From: JAMXLG01 sp963765935 | GTDB lineage: Bacteria > Vulcanimicrobiota > Vulcanimicrobiia > Vulcanimicrobiales > Vulcanimicrobiaceae | Assembly: GCA_963765935.1 (NCBI GenBank) | Contig: CAVXXX010000001.1 | Span: 1,550,001 to 1,614,000, forward strand | Reading direction: 5' to 3' | Length of the DNA: 64,000 bases | Shown: piece after piece, positions 52,750 through 60,821 of the stretch | Position numbering within the stretch: the first letter of the stretch is position 1 | How the letters are laid out: each line of letters starts with the position of its first letter | The notes under the pieces: generated by a model | What the model saw: only the letters and a program-made list of their open reading frames with translations | Databases searched by the model: none | What the model was told of the DNA's origin: nothing | Translations under genes and position numbers: made by a program

Positions 52750-54351
52750 CCCGCGGCCGGCGCTCAGCGTAAAGCCGGTGATCGCTCCCGCGGAGTCACG
52801 CGTGAAGCGAATGAGAAACCCGGCATCCGATGTGAAAGTGTCGGCCATCTGCGGCTGCAGTTTTCCGGCCGCTCCGTCCGGCATGTAGCGTGCCGGCGCG
52901 AGTGAAAGCGTTTCGCCATTCACGCGAAGCTGCCACGTCACGTCGAGTTCGGGACTGTAATACTTCCCCGAAGCACCGCTCAATTGTCCGGCTGTTGGCG
53001 TTACGGCCGTGAACTTACGCGCGAATGACGCATCGTCTCCGCTGCCGATGCGCAGTCCGGTTACAGAGCCGTCACTCGCCATGACAAAGATGACCGGCTC
53101 CGAGCCGAGGCGGAATGTTGATCCGCCGGACGGCTCGAGCGGATATTCGGTGCCCCCTAGCCCGAGTGCAACACGCGACCCGTGTACGCTGACGTGAAAC
53201 ACTTCAGCGCCGGCTTCGTCGAAGTACGAACCCGCCAATGCACTGGCGGGAACGGTCGTCTTCCCGGCCTTCGCGGCCACCGGAGCAGTAACGGGCCGAA
53301 GATACGGCGCAAGGACGATGTCCTCGACATGCTGCGCCAGCGATTCGGGCGAGGCGTCATCGGAGTTGCACAGCACGACAACCGACGTGTGCACGGTCGG
53401 AAAGCGGTCAAAAGCAGCGCGATAACCGATCCACGCACCGCCGTGCGTGACCGAATAAAGTCCTCGATACTCGCCGATGAAGAGTCCGCGAGCATAATGC
53501 AACGTCGTGCCATTCGCGAGATGCCCCGGTGTTTGCAGCTGCTTTACGAGCTGCGGGCCGCCGACTTTGGGATGGTAGAAATTTTCATCCCACTTGGCCG
53601 CGTCTTCAACCGAGATCTGAACCGCGCCGTCACCGGTTTGCTGCCAATTGGACATGCTGTTTTTGAAGCGGCCGTTCGACGCCGGCGCATACCCCATGGC
53701 GCGATTGGGAACCAGCATCGCGTAGTCCGTGCGATACAGCGTGTGCGTCATGCCGAGCGGCTGGAAAATGTTCCGACGAACGTAATCGGAGAGTGATTGC
53801 CCGGTCACGCGCTTGACGATGACGGAGAGCAAGAAGTAATTCGTGTTCGAATATTCGTACCGCGTGCCGCTCGGGAACTCGAGATTGCGCTGACGGACGA
53901 TGGCAGCGAGAGCCTCTCCGTCGGTTGTTGCTTGTTCGAGTCCGTAGCCCTCGAGATCGAGGAGATCGGTGTAATCCCGCAAGCCGCTCGTGTGCCACAT
54001 CAGCTCGTTGAGTGTAATCGGCGAGCCGTAATTGGGCAGTTCGGGAATGAACTTGCGGACGTCGTCGGTGAACTTGAGTTTGCCCTGATCTGCCAGCATG
54101 GTGATGGCAGCCGCTGCGAATTGTTTCGAAACCGAGCCGACGTCGAAGAGCGAAGCCGCCGTTATCGGAACGCTGTGTTCGAGATCGGCCATTCCGTAGC
54201 CGCGGGCATACACAATTGCGCCGTTACGGAAAACGCCGAGCGCGCATCCCGGCGTAGCGGTCGTGTAGTTCTTGAAGACCGCGTCGATGCGAGCTTGCTG
54301 CGGAGCGCCCAGAGCAGTCGCGAGCGCGAGAACGACGCTAAGTAACGTCAT
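52708..54351 (-). CDS. secreted serine beta-lactamase-related hydrolase
   Basis: A 547-aa protein of the class C beta-lactamase/esterase family (Pfam Beta-lactamase). Short hydrophobic N-terminus (LLSVVLALATALGAPQQA) suggests export. Catalytic SVSK at 73-76, Tyr-Ser-Asn at 167-169 (YEYSNTNY), and HGG late in the domain (VTHGGAWIGYR). A C-terminal beta-rich domain of ~180 residues (e.g. GKYYSPELDVTWQLRVNGET) is typical of this family's DUF3471-like addition. Esterase, amidase or peptidase; true beta-lactamase activity is less likely. Confidence 0.85.
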   Translation of the reverse strand: MTLLSVVLALATALGAPQQARIDAVFKNYTTATPGCALGVFRNGAIVYARGYGMADLEHSVPITAASLFDVGSVSKQFAAAAITMLADQGKLKFTDDVRKFIPELPNYGSPITLNELMWHTSGLRDYTDLLDLEGYGLEQATTDGEALAAIVRQRNLEFPSGTRYEYSNTNYFLLSVIVKRVTGQSLSDYVRRNIFQPLGMTHTLYRTDYAMLVPNRAMGYAPASNGRFKNSMSNWQQTGDGAVQISVEDAAKWDENFYHPKVGGPQLVKQLQTPGHLANGTTLHYARGLFIGEYRGLYSVTHGGAWIGYRAAFDRFPTVHTSVVVLCNSDDASPESLAQHVEDIVLAPYLRPVTAPVAAKAGKTTVPASALAGSYFDEAGAEVFHVSVHGSRVALGLGGTEYPLEPSGGSTFRLGSEPVIFVMASDGSVTGLRIGSGDDASFARKFTAVTPTAGQLSGASGKYYSPELDVTWQLRVNGETLSLAPARYMPDGAAGKLQPQMADTFTSDAGFLIRFTRDSAGAITGFTLSAGRGLRALVFTRLPNPP

Positions 54352-54492
54352 GACGATATTTCGTCTTCAACGCCGGAATTTTGCCGCCCTTTCAAATCTC
54401 AGAAGGCGCTAATGATTGCCCCTTCGCTCGCCCCTATGCTTGGGAAGCGCAGTCGACTTGCAACCTTCTACAACATGAGGAAAACACCAGCA

Positions 54493-55665
54493 ATGCGTAT
54501 ACCCGTTCTTCTCGCATTTTTGACAACATTTGCACTCGCCGCATGCGGCGGCGGTGGCGGCGGAACATCAAGCGGCGGTGGACCTTCCGTGCTGCCAAGT
54601 CCGAGCGGCGGCAACGGTCCGACGTCGCAAGCGCAATCCGAAACCGCAATTACGGTGGCGAATTCGCTCGGCGATCCGGTCAAGACGCTCACGAACTTCA
54701 ACAGCACCGTATCGGGCGCGTTCGCCGTGATGAAACGCGGAGGGCTCGTCGCAATGGCGGGCGGCAACGGCCAATGCAATAACGGCATCGAGTTTTGGTC
54801 GCCGGATAAGAACGGCGATTCGAACTCAACGCAGGAGCAGTACTTCTACGACAGCGGCTGCGCGCAACTGGCGCGCGATATCGTCCGCATCTACGCGATC
54901 AGCGGTACGTCAGAAACGGTAAATCGGACTGAAAAGCAATACGCGATTCACAACGCGACGCCGACGGCACAGCGCACGACTGCCGTAAACTTCATCAACG
55001 GCACGTACAACGCGAACGGTTTCCCGATTGTCGCCGGCGGCTTCGATCGCTCCGGGACGAGCGAACTCGACATCAGCGGTTCAAAGACGTTGCTAAATGA
55101 CGACGAGCTCGTTTTGCTGCCGGGCAGCAACGGCGTCAACTCGTTCTGTTCGGACGCCGCCGGATACAACGCGACCGGGTTCGCGTCATTGAAGGAAACG
55201 TTCGGAAATCAAGGCGGGGTGACGAACGGCACGCGTACCGTCAACAACGATGGCTCGGTCACGTGGCAGTCGACGCATAGCGGCTCCGCGTATAAAGGAG
55301 CGATCGGATCGTTCGCAATCACGATCGGCGCGGCGAACACCGCTTGTCCGATTGCGACGCCGGAATACGCGCTCTCGGGGGGTACGCCGGTGGGCAGCTA
55401 TTCGATTCCGGTTAGCGCGACATTCAATCACGGCTTGCTGACGAATCTCTCCGTTACGAACGCACAACTCGCGAACGGCAACACGCTCAATGTCTCCACG
55501 AACAGCGGCGTGCAACCGCAGAACAGTCAGTTCGTGACCGGCACCGTCAGCAATAACGGAACGCAGATCGCAACCTTCGCGGTCGACGCCTTCGGCGACG
55601 GCACGCTCACGGTGACGAGCAGCGGCGCGCAGTACATCATGAGCGACTGGCACGTCGTGAAGTAA
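54493..55665 (+). CDS. large lipoprotein with Gly-rich linker, unknown
   Basis: A 390-aa exported protein. ATG 54493 gives a clear lipoprotein signal, LLAFLTTFALAACGGGGGG (lipobox LAAC), then a Gly/Ser/Pro-rich linker up to ~residue 50. The remainder is a Thr/Asn/Gly-rich beta-rich domain with no motif I recognise, containing several cysteines (GNGQCNNG, YDSGCAQL, VNSFCSDAAG, ANTACPIAT). A signal anchor plus low-complexity spacer suggests a surface-exposed lipoprotein. ATG 54475 is an alternative start. Confidence 0.65.
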   Translation: MRIPVLLAFLTTFALAACGGGGGGTSSGGGPSVLPSPSGGNGPTSQAQSETAITVANSLGDPVKTLTNFNSTVSGAFAVMKRGGLVAMAGGNGQCNNGIEFWSPDKNGDSNSTQEQYFYDSGCAQLARDIVRIYAISGTSETVNRTEKQYAIHNATPTAQRTTAVNFINGTYNANGFPIVAGGFDRSGTSELDISGSKTLLNDDELVLLPGSNGVNSFCSDAAGYNATGFASLKETFGNQGGVTNGTRTVNNDGSVTWQSTHSGSAYKGAIGSFAITIGAANTACPIATPEYALSGGTPVGSYSIPVSATFNHGLLTNLSVTNAQLANGNTLNVSTNSGVQPQNSQFVTGTVSNNGTQIATFAVDAFGDGTLTVTSSGAQYIMSDWHVVK

Positions 55666-55695
55666 AGACGTTCAGGGCCGGGGTATACCGCGAAG

Positions 55696-56244
55696 ATGCG
55701 TATCGTATTCGTTCATGGTGGCGGCGACAATGCACACGCGGTCGATCGCGAGATCGCCTCGGCCTTATCAAACGCTCTCGGCAGTTCGGAACCGATTGAT
55801 TATCCGCGCGTTGAGGGCTTGGAGCAAATCGATTGGAAGAAAACGCAGGAGCAACTTGTGAACGTGTTGCGCACTGCAGCGGAAGGGACGACCCTCGTTG
55901 CCCACTCACTCGGTGCGTCCGCCGCCCTGAAGCTCCTAACGGATGGCGTTTCGACGAAAATCACCAACGCGATTCTCTTGGCGGCGCCGTATAAGGGCGC
56001 GGACAGTCACTGGGGAATCGACGAATTTACCTTTCGCGACGATTTCGCCGGCCATCTGCCGAGCGACCTCGATCTCGTCATGTATCACTGCGAAGACGAC
56101 GAAGTAATCCCGGTTGAAGACGCGATCGATTACCGGAACAAACTTCCGGAGACAAGCATATCGCTGCTAAAAACCGGTGGACATCAGTTCGAAGGACGCA
56201 TCGACCTCCTCGCCGGCCACATCCGCCGGCTAACGGGTGCCTAA
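55696..56244 (+). CDS. alpha/beta hydrolase, RBBP9/YdeN-like
   Basis: A 182-aa small serine hydrolase. N-terminal strand MRIVFVHGGGDNA with oxyanion glycines, nucleophile Ser71 in AHSLGAS, Asp135 in CEDDEVIPV and His163 in TGGHQFEG form a full triad. Size and motifs match the RBBP9/YdeN family; substrate unknown. Its 3' end overlaps the trpS stop by 4 bp on the opposite strand. Confidence 0.85.
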   Translation: MRIVFVHGGGDNAHAVDREIASALSNALGSSEPIDYPRVEGLEQIDWKKTQEQLVNVLRTAAEGTTLVAHSLGASAALKLLTDGVSTKITNAILLAAPYKGADSHWGIDEFTFRDDFAGHLPSDLDLVMYHCEDDEVIPVEDAIDYRNKLPETSISLLKTGGHQFEGRIDLLAGHIRRLTGA

Positions 56245-57245
56245 AGCAGCTTCATGGCGCGTTTCACGTCGAGAATCACTGATGCCGCGATCTCACGTGT
56301 ACGCGCCGTGCCTTCTTCGATGATCGCTTCCACTTGCGCGGGATCGTCGCGATACACGGCAAGCCGTTCGCGAATGGGACGCAGATACGCATTGAGTTGT
56401 TCGGCGAAGTCCGTCTTGTCGGCGACGCAGCCGAGCGCGCCGCTGCGGCACCCTTCGGCAATGCCGTCTAGTTTGAGCGGGTTGACGAACTTCCACAGCG
56501 CGAAGACCGGGCAAATTTCGGGACGGCCCGGATCGCCCTTGCGCACTTTCTGCGGATCCGTGATCATCGACCGAACTTTTTTGGTCGTCGTGTCTTCGTC
56601 GTCCGCAATGAGAATTGCGTTGTTGTACGACTTCGACATCTTACGGCCGTCGATGCCTGGAATTTCGGCGAACTCCGTGAGCGTTGGCTGCGCCTCGACC
56701 AGCACGTCTTGTCCGTCGCCGTACAAGTAATTGAACCGGCGCACGACTTCGCGGCCGAATTCCAAGTGCGCCACTTGGTCGCGACCGACCGGCACGCGTT
56801 CGCCGCGCACGATCGCGATGTCGCAGACCTGTAAGAGCGGATAGCCGAGAAACCCGTACGTCGCAACGTGCGAGCCTAGCTCTTCGATCTGGCCTTTCCA
56901 CGTCGGAACGCGTTCCAACCACGACACCGGCGTGACCATCGCAAGAAGCGTATGCAACTCCGCAATCTCCGGTACCGCGGATTGCAAGAATATCGTCGAT
57001 TTTTTCGGATCGACACCCGCCGCAAGCCACACCGCCACCATCTCGTTGCGCGCGTCGCGAATTACTTGCGGATTCTCGTAGCCGGTCGTGTACGCGTGCA
57101 GGTCTGCGATTTCGAAAAACGCGTCGGCCGTGTCGCAATACGCGCTCCACTGCGAGAGCACGCCGACGAGATGTCCGAGATGGAGGCCGCCTGTCGAGCG
57201 CATTCCCGACATCACACGTGGTTTTGCTGCGGTCACGGTCGTCAT
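56241..57245 (-). CDS. trpS: tryptophanyl-tRNA synthetase
   Basis: A 334-aa class I synthetase for tRNA-Trp. Start at the ATG complementary to 57243-57245 (MTTVTAAKPRVMSGMRSTGG). HIGH-like motif HLGH at 22-25 and the KMSKS motif GRKMSKSYNNAI are present; LLQVCDIAIVRGERVPVGRD forms the family-specific core. A long open frame upstream is not family-like. Last gene of the thi run, 7 bp after thiD. Confidence 0.94.
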   Translation of the reverse strand: MTTVTAAKPRVMSGMRSTGGLHLGHLVGVLSQWSAYCDTADAFFEIADLHAYTTGYENPQVIRDARNEMVAVWLAAGVDPKKSTIFLQSAVPEIAELHTLLAMVTPVSWLERVPTWKGQIEELGSHVATYGFLGYPLLQVCDIAIVRGERVPVGRDQVAHLEFGREVVRRFNYLYGDGQDVLVEAQPTLTEFAEIPGIDGRKMSKSYNNAILIADDEDTTTKKVRSMITDPQKVRKGDPGRPEICPVFALWKFVNPLKLDGIAEGCRSGALGCVADKTDFAEQLNAYLRPIRERLAVYRDDPAQVEAIIEEGTARTREIAASVILDVKRAMKLL

Positions 57246-57252
57246 TCCGCCG

Positions 57253-58011
57253 CTAATACGCCACCGGCAAGCCGCCAAACTGCCGTGGGTTCGCAATCTT
57301 TCGACGGACGAACGCGCGCGCAAAGCGAACGGCATCGCGTAGCGGATCGCCTTGCGCGAGCGCGCAGGCAAGCGCCATGGCAAGCAAACATCCCGTTCCG
57401 CGCAGCTCGCCCTCGACGCGCGCGCCGTCAAAGAGTTCCACGTTTTCCGCCGTGGCAAGAACATCGACGGGATCTCCGGGCAAATGTCCGCCTTTCAACA
57501 ACACGGCGCGGCAGCCGAATTGCTGCAGGTCGCGCGCCGCTTGCGCCATCGTGTCGCGCGCGATGTCGCGGCCGCCGAGCAACGTTTGCGCCTCGGGAAG
57601 ATTCGGCGTAGCGATGACATTGGGCAATGAGAGAATGGTCGCGCGCAGCGCTTCGATCGTACCGCCGCCTGCGAATGTGCCGCCTCGAGATGCGGAAAAC
57701 ACCGGATCGACGACGATCGGCAGGTCGTAATAGCGGTGCACGGATTCACCGACCACGCGAATCGATTCGGCAGACGTCAGCGCACCGATGCGTACCGCGT
57801 CGATCCGTGCGACATACGCCGTTTCGAATTGCGCGCGGATAATGCCGTCGGAGAGCGTCTCGATGCCATGCAGTCCGCGCTCGTCTTGCGCGCTCACCGC
57901 CGTTCGCACGGTGATAACTCGGACGCCGAGTTCGTGGCCGACGAACAGATCGAGGCCGACGCCGGCAATATTCCACGGATGCGTGGTACCAATGGAGAGC
58001 ACCGTCGTCAC
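57253..58011 (-). CDS. thiD: hydroxymethylpyrimidine/phosphomethylpyrimidine kinase
   Basis: A 252-aa ribokinase-fold kinase that gives HMP-PP for thiamine synthesis. GTG start at 58011 overlaps the upstream stop by 4 bp (GTGA); the frame extends upstream but those residues are not family-like. Motifs: DLFVGHELGVRVITVRTAVS, the DPVFSASRGGTFAGGG loop, and the C-terminal GELRGTGCLLAMALACALAQ, the anion-hole region. thiE lies two genes upstream. No TPP riboswitch seen in the run. Confidence 0.88.
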   Translation of the reverse strand: MTTVLSIGTTHPWNIAGVGLDLFVGHELGVRVITVRTAVSAQDERGLHGIETLSDGIIRAQFETAYVARIDAVRIGALTSAESIRVVGESVHRYYDLPIVVDPVFSASRGGTFAGGGTIEALRATILSLPNVIATPNLPEAQTLLGGRDIARDTMAQAARDLQQFGCRAVLLKGGHLPGDPVDVLATAENVELFDGARVEGELRGTGCLLAMALACALAQGDPLRDAVRFARAFVRRKIANPRQFGGLPVAY

Positions 58012-58376
58012 TTGACGTACCCCAAGCGCTCGTAGCAGTCGAACCCGTTGCGCACGAGGTCCCGCAGCTCGTCGAAAAGCTCCGGCTCGGGACGCGTGAA
58101 GTTGAAGCAAGACTTGCCGTGAAGGCGGCGCCGCAACGGATCCGAGATCCGTCCCATCAACTCCGGATTCGAATAGACCGGCATCAAGTAAAAGCTCACG
58201 TACGCACGGCCGGCGCGCACACCGGCAAAGAACATCGGACGTTTGATCGCAGCCGCGTACTCACCGTCGAGCATGTACGTGCTCGGCGCGTCGGAGCTTA
58301 CATGAAGACGCGGTTCGTAGGGAGCGAGCAAGCTCTTTAGAGCCGCGAACGTTTCGTCAAACTTTGCCATCAGCAT
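58008..58376 (-). CDS. conserved small protein between thiD and thiE
   Basis: A 122-aa cytosolic protein of unknown function: FDETFAALKSLLAPYEPRLH, RPMFFAGVRAGRAYVSFYLM, RRLHGKSCFNFTRPEPELFD. It recalls short DUF1801-like proteins found widely; no catalytic residues can be named. It overlaps thiE by 20 bp and thiD by 4 bp, so it is translated with the thiamine genes. A thiamine role is not established. Confidence 0.7.
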   Translation of the reverse strand: MLMAKFDETFAALKSLLAPYEPRLHVSSDAPSTYMLDGEYAAAIKRPMFFAGVRAGRAYVSFYLMPVYSNPELMGRISDPLRRRLHGKSCFNFTRPEPELFDELRDLVRNGFDCYERLGYVK

Positions 58377-59001
58377 TCCATTGCCGGACCAATTCGCGCG
58401 ACGCGAGTCCGGGATCGGCGGCTGCAGCGATCGCCGAGATCACGGCCGCCATCGCCACGCCGGTTTGACGGACGGCCGCCAGATTCCGTGAGGTAATGCC
58501 GCCAATAGCGGCAACCGGCATCGCGGCCACACTCGCGACCCGTTGCAGGCCTTCGATTCCGATGGGATCGCCGGCGTCGATCTTCGAGCCCGTCGCATAC
58601 ACCGAGCCGACGCCGATGTAATCGGCGCCGAGCCTGTTGGCCTCGAGCGCCTCGCGCACCGTGCCGCACGAGAGGCCGATCAGCCGGTGCCCCAAGGCGG
58701 CGCGAAGCGGGGCGATATCGATGAAGCCGTCGTCATCCGGACCCAGATGCACGCCGTCGCAGTCGAAGGCCGCGGCGGCACGCCAGTCGTCGTTCACGAT
58801 CAACAGCGCGCCGGAGGCCGCGGTCATCTCGCGCAGCGCGCGCAAACGATCGCCGTCGATCCCGGCCTTTGCGCGATATTGAATGATGCGGACGCCTGCG
58901 TCGAGCGTTGCCCGCGCGAGCTCGAGCACGATGGCCGTTTGGTTGAGAATCGCATAAATACCGTGCAGACGGGCTACGCGCGCGGTTTCATTCGCTGCCA
59001 T
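58357..59001 (-). CDS. thiE: thiamine-phosphate synthase
   Basis: A 214-aa TIM-barrel enzyme joining HMP-PP and thiazole phosphate. Start at the ATG complementary to 58999-59001 (MAANETARVARLHGIYAILN). Family sites: IIQYRAKAGIDGDRL, GVHLGPDD, GLSCGTVREALEANRLGADY and IGVGSVYATGSK, AAIGGITSRNLA. The usual GPxFPTxTK loop is VGSVYATGSK here. Its 5' end overlaps a small membrane-protein gene by 28 bp. thiC, thiG and others are not in the window. Confidence 0.9.
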   Translation of the reverse strand: MAANETARVARLHGIYAILNQTAIVLELARATLDAGVRIIQYRAKAGIDGDRLRALREMTAASGALLIVNDDWRAAAAFDCDGVHLGPDDDGFIDIAPLRAALGHRLIGLSCGTVREALEANRLGADYIGVGSVYATGSKIDAGDPIGIEGLQRVASVAAMPVAAIGGITSRNLAAVRQTGVAMAAVISAIAAAADPGLASRELVRQWNADGKV

Positions 59002-59153
59002 AGCACGACATTCGCGATCGCATACACGACGAATGCGCCGCTGATTCCCAACGCAATGAGCATGTTGTGACGCTGCAGCGCGAGCGGCACGATCAGCACG
59101 AAGCAAATCACGCCGAACATCACCACGGTAAGGACACGGGTAAACGAAATCAT
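58974..59153 (-). CDS. small two-TM membrane protein, 59 aa
   Basis: Short ORF with two hydrophobic helices (VLTVVMFGVICFVLIVPLAL, LIALGISGAFVVYAIANVVL) and a basic end WQRMKPRA. Starts at the ATG complementary to 59151-59153, overlapping the parB stop by 4 bp, the same coupling as its neighbours, and overlaps the start of thiE by 28 bp. Unknown function; the tight packing argues it is real. Confidence 0.65.
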   Translation of the reverse strand: MISFTRVLTVVMFGVICFVLIVPLALQRHNMLIALGISGAFVVYAIANVVLWQRMKPRA

Positions 59154-60019
59154 TCTTCGGATTCGAGCAACAGATCGCCCAAGCGGATCAATTCTTTGTC
59201 GTTCGTGAAACGGAATTCGATGCGTCCGCCGCGTCCACTACGAACGAGCGCGACATACGCGCCGAACTTCTCGCGCAGGCGCGATTCAAAGTCGTGTTCT
59301 TCCGGCGAAAGTTCTCGCGCGCGCTGAACCTTCTGGGCGTTCGGCGTATCCACGGCGCCGGTGAGCCGCTCGAGGGCGCGCACCGATAGGCCTTCGTTGA
59401 CGACGCGTTGCGCTAGTTGCATGCGTTGCTCCGCCGGCGCCGCAAGCAGTGCACGCGCGTGTCCCGCGGAGAGCCGGCCGTCGGCGAGCATCGCTTTGAT
59501 CGGATCGGGCAATTGCAACAGGCGCAAGCCGTTCGCAATCACGGGACGGCTCTTGCCGACCCGCTGCGCGACCTCTTCTTGCGTAAGGCCATACTCATCG
59601 ATCAGGTGCGAAAAGCCCGCAGCTTCTTCGAGCGGATTCAAATTCTCGCGCTGCAGGTTCTCGATGATCGCTACTTCCAGCGAATCGCGATTGTCGCCCT
59701 CGCGAACAATCGCCGGCATCGTTTCTTTGCGCAGTGCCGCGCAGGCACGCCAACGGCGCTCGCCGGCGACGAGTTCGAATTTCTCGCCGCGCTTGCGTAC
59801 GATAATCGGAACGAGCACGCCGTAGATCGCAATTGAGGCTTGCAATTCATCGAGTGCGTCTTGATCGAACGTTGTGCGCGGCTGATACGGATTGGGCGTA
59901 ATTGCCGCAACCGGAATTTCGCGGAGCGCTTCCCGCGCAGCCGGCGCGGTCGGCACCGGTGCATCACCGAGCAGCGCGCCGAGGCCTCTGCCGAGACCGC
60001 GTTTGGGGGCTTGGCTCAC
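59150..60019 (-). CDS. parB: chromosome-partitioning protein ParB
   Basis: A 289-aa parS-binding CTPase. N-terminal GLGRGLGALLG, the CTP-binding region IIVRKRGEKFELVAGERRWR and NLQRENLNPLEEA, then the helix-turn-helix GLTQEEVAQRVGKSRPVIAN, ending in a dimerisation domain. Overlaps parA by 4 bp. Located near rsmG and mnmG as in most origin regions. Two candidate parS half-like sites lie at 62214 and 62251. Confidence 0.95.
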   Translation of the reverse strand: MSQAPKRGLGRGLGALLGDAPVPTAPAAREALREIPVAAITPNPYQPRTTFDQDALDELQASIAIYGVLVPIIVRKRGEKFELVAGERRWRACAALRKETMPAIVREGDNRDSLEVAIIENLQRENLNPLEEAAGFSHLIDEYGLTQEEVAQRVGKSRPVIANGLRLLQLPDPIKAMLADGRLSAGHARALLAAPAEQRMQLAQRVVNEGLSVRALERLTGAVDTPNAQKVQRARELSPEEHDFESRLREKFGAYVALVRSGRGGRIEFRFTNDKELIRLGDLLLESEE

Positions 60020-60801
60020 GCGCCGTGCCCGACGGCGTGATTTTCGGGCGCAAGCAGCTCGCGAGCGAGCGCGAGATACGCTTGCGCACCGCGGCTTTTC
60101 ACGTCAAAGAGAATGACGGGCTTGCCGAACGATGGCGCCTCCGAAAGCCGGATATTGCGCGGAATTTGTGTTTTGAACATCTGCTCCGGAAAGTATTTTT
60201 CGAGTTCGTCGAGCACTTCCATCGCTAAGCGGGTGCGGCCGTCGAACATCGTGACGAGCACGCCGCTTACATGCAGCGTTGGGTTGAGCGCTTCGCGCAC
60301 GCGGCGCACGACGGCGGTCAGTTGCGAGAGCCCTTCGAGCGCGTAATATTCGGCCTGCACCGGAATGATGATTTCTTCCGCGGCGGTTAGCGCGTTGATG
60401 GTCAGCAATCCTAGCGACGGCGGACAATCGATCAATACGAAATCGTAACGCGCAGCAATCGGAACAATCGCTTGACGCAAACGCGTTTCACGAGAGAGTG
60501 CGGAGACGAGTTCGATTTCAGCGCCGGCGAGATTGATTGTCGCGGGCACGAGCGTGAGCGTGTCGAGCTCCGTTCGCTGCACGACGTCGTCGACCGAAGC
60601 TTCCTGCATCAATACGTTGTAAACGTCGCGATCTAAGCCGTGTTTTTCAATGCCGAAACCCGTTGTGGTATTGCCTTGCGGATCGCAATCGACGACGAGT
60701 ACTTTGCGGCCTTGCACGGCGAGCGCCGCGCCGAGATTAACGGCCGTCGTGCTCTTTCCGACGCCGCCTTTTTGGTTGACGAGAGCGATGATTCGACTCA
60801 A
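60016..60801 (-). CDS. parA: chromosome-partitioning ATPase ParA/Soj
   Basis: A 261-aa deviant Walker ATPase. KGGVGKST at 11-18, DCDPQGNTTTGFGIEKHG, and DFVLIDCPPSLGLLTINALT are the family motifs. It forms an operon with parB by 4-bp overlap; cca lies 20 bp upstream on the same strand. Full length. Confidence 0.95.
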   Translation of the reverse strand: MSRIIALVNQKGGVGKSTTAVNLGAALAVQGRKVLVVDCDPQGNTTTGFGIEKHGLDRDVYNVLMQEASVDDVVQRTELDTLTLVPATINLAGAEIELVSALSRETRLRQAIVPIAARYDFVLIDCPPSLGLLTINALTAAEEIIIPVQAEYYALEGLSQLTAVVRRVREALNPTLHVSGVLVTMFDGRTRLAMEVLDELEKYFPEQMFKTQIPRNIRLSEAPSFGKPVILFDVKSRGAQAYLALARELLAPENHAVGHGA

Positions 60802-60821
60802 AGAGAGGTCCTGAACAAATG

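Noticed and set aside
52708..54351. True beta-lactamase resistance gene
   Set aside because: The catalytic triad is shared by esterases and peptidases of the same fold, and the long C-terminal beta domain is typical of the latter; resistance cannot be claimed.
57253..59001. TPP riboswitch controlling thiE/thiD
   Set aside because: Genes overlap and no thi-box (CTGAGA...) or long leader is seen upstream of thiE; the region before is coding.
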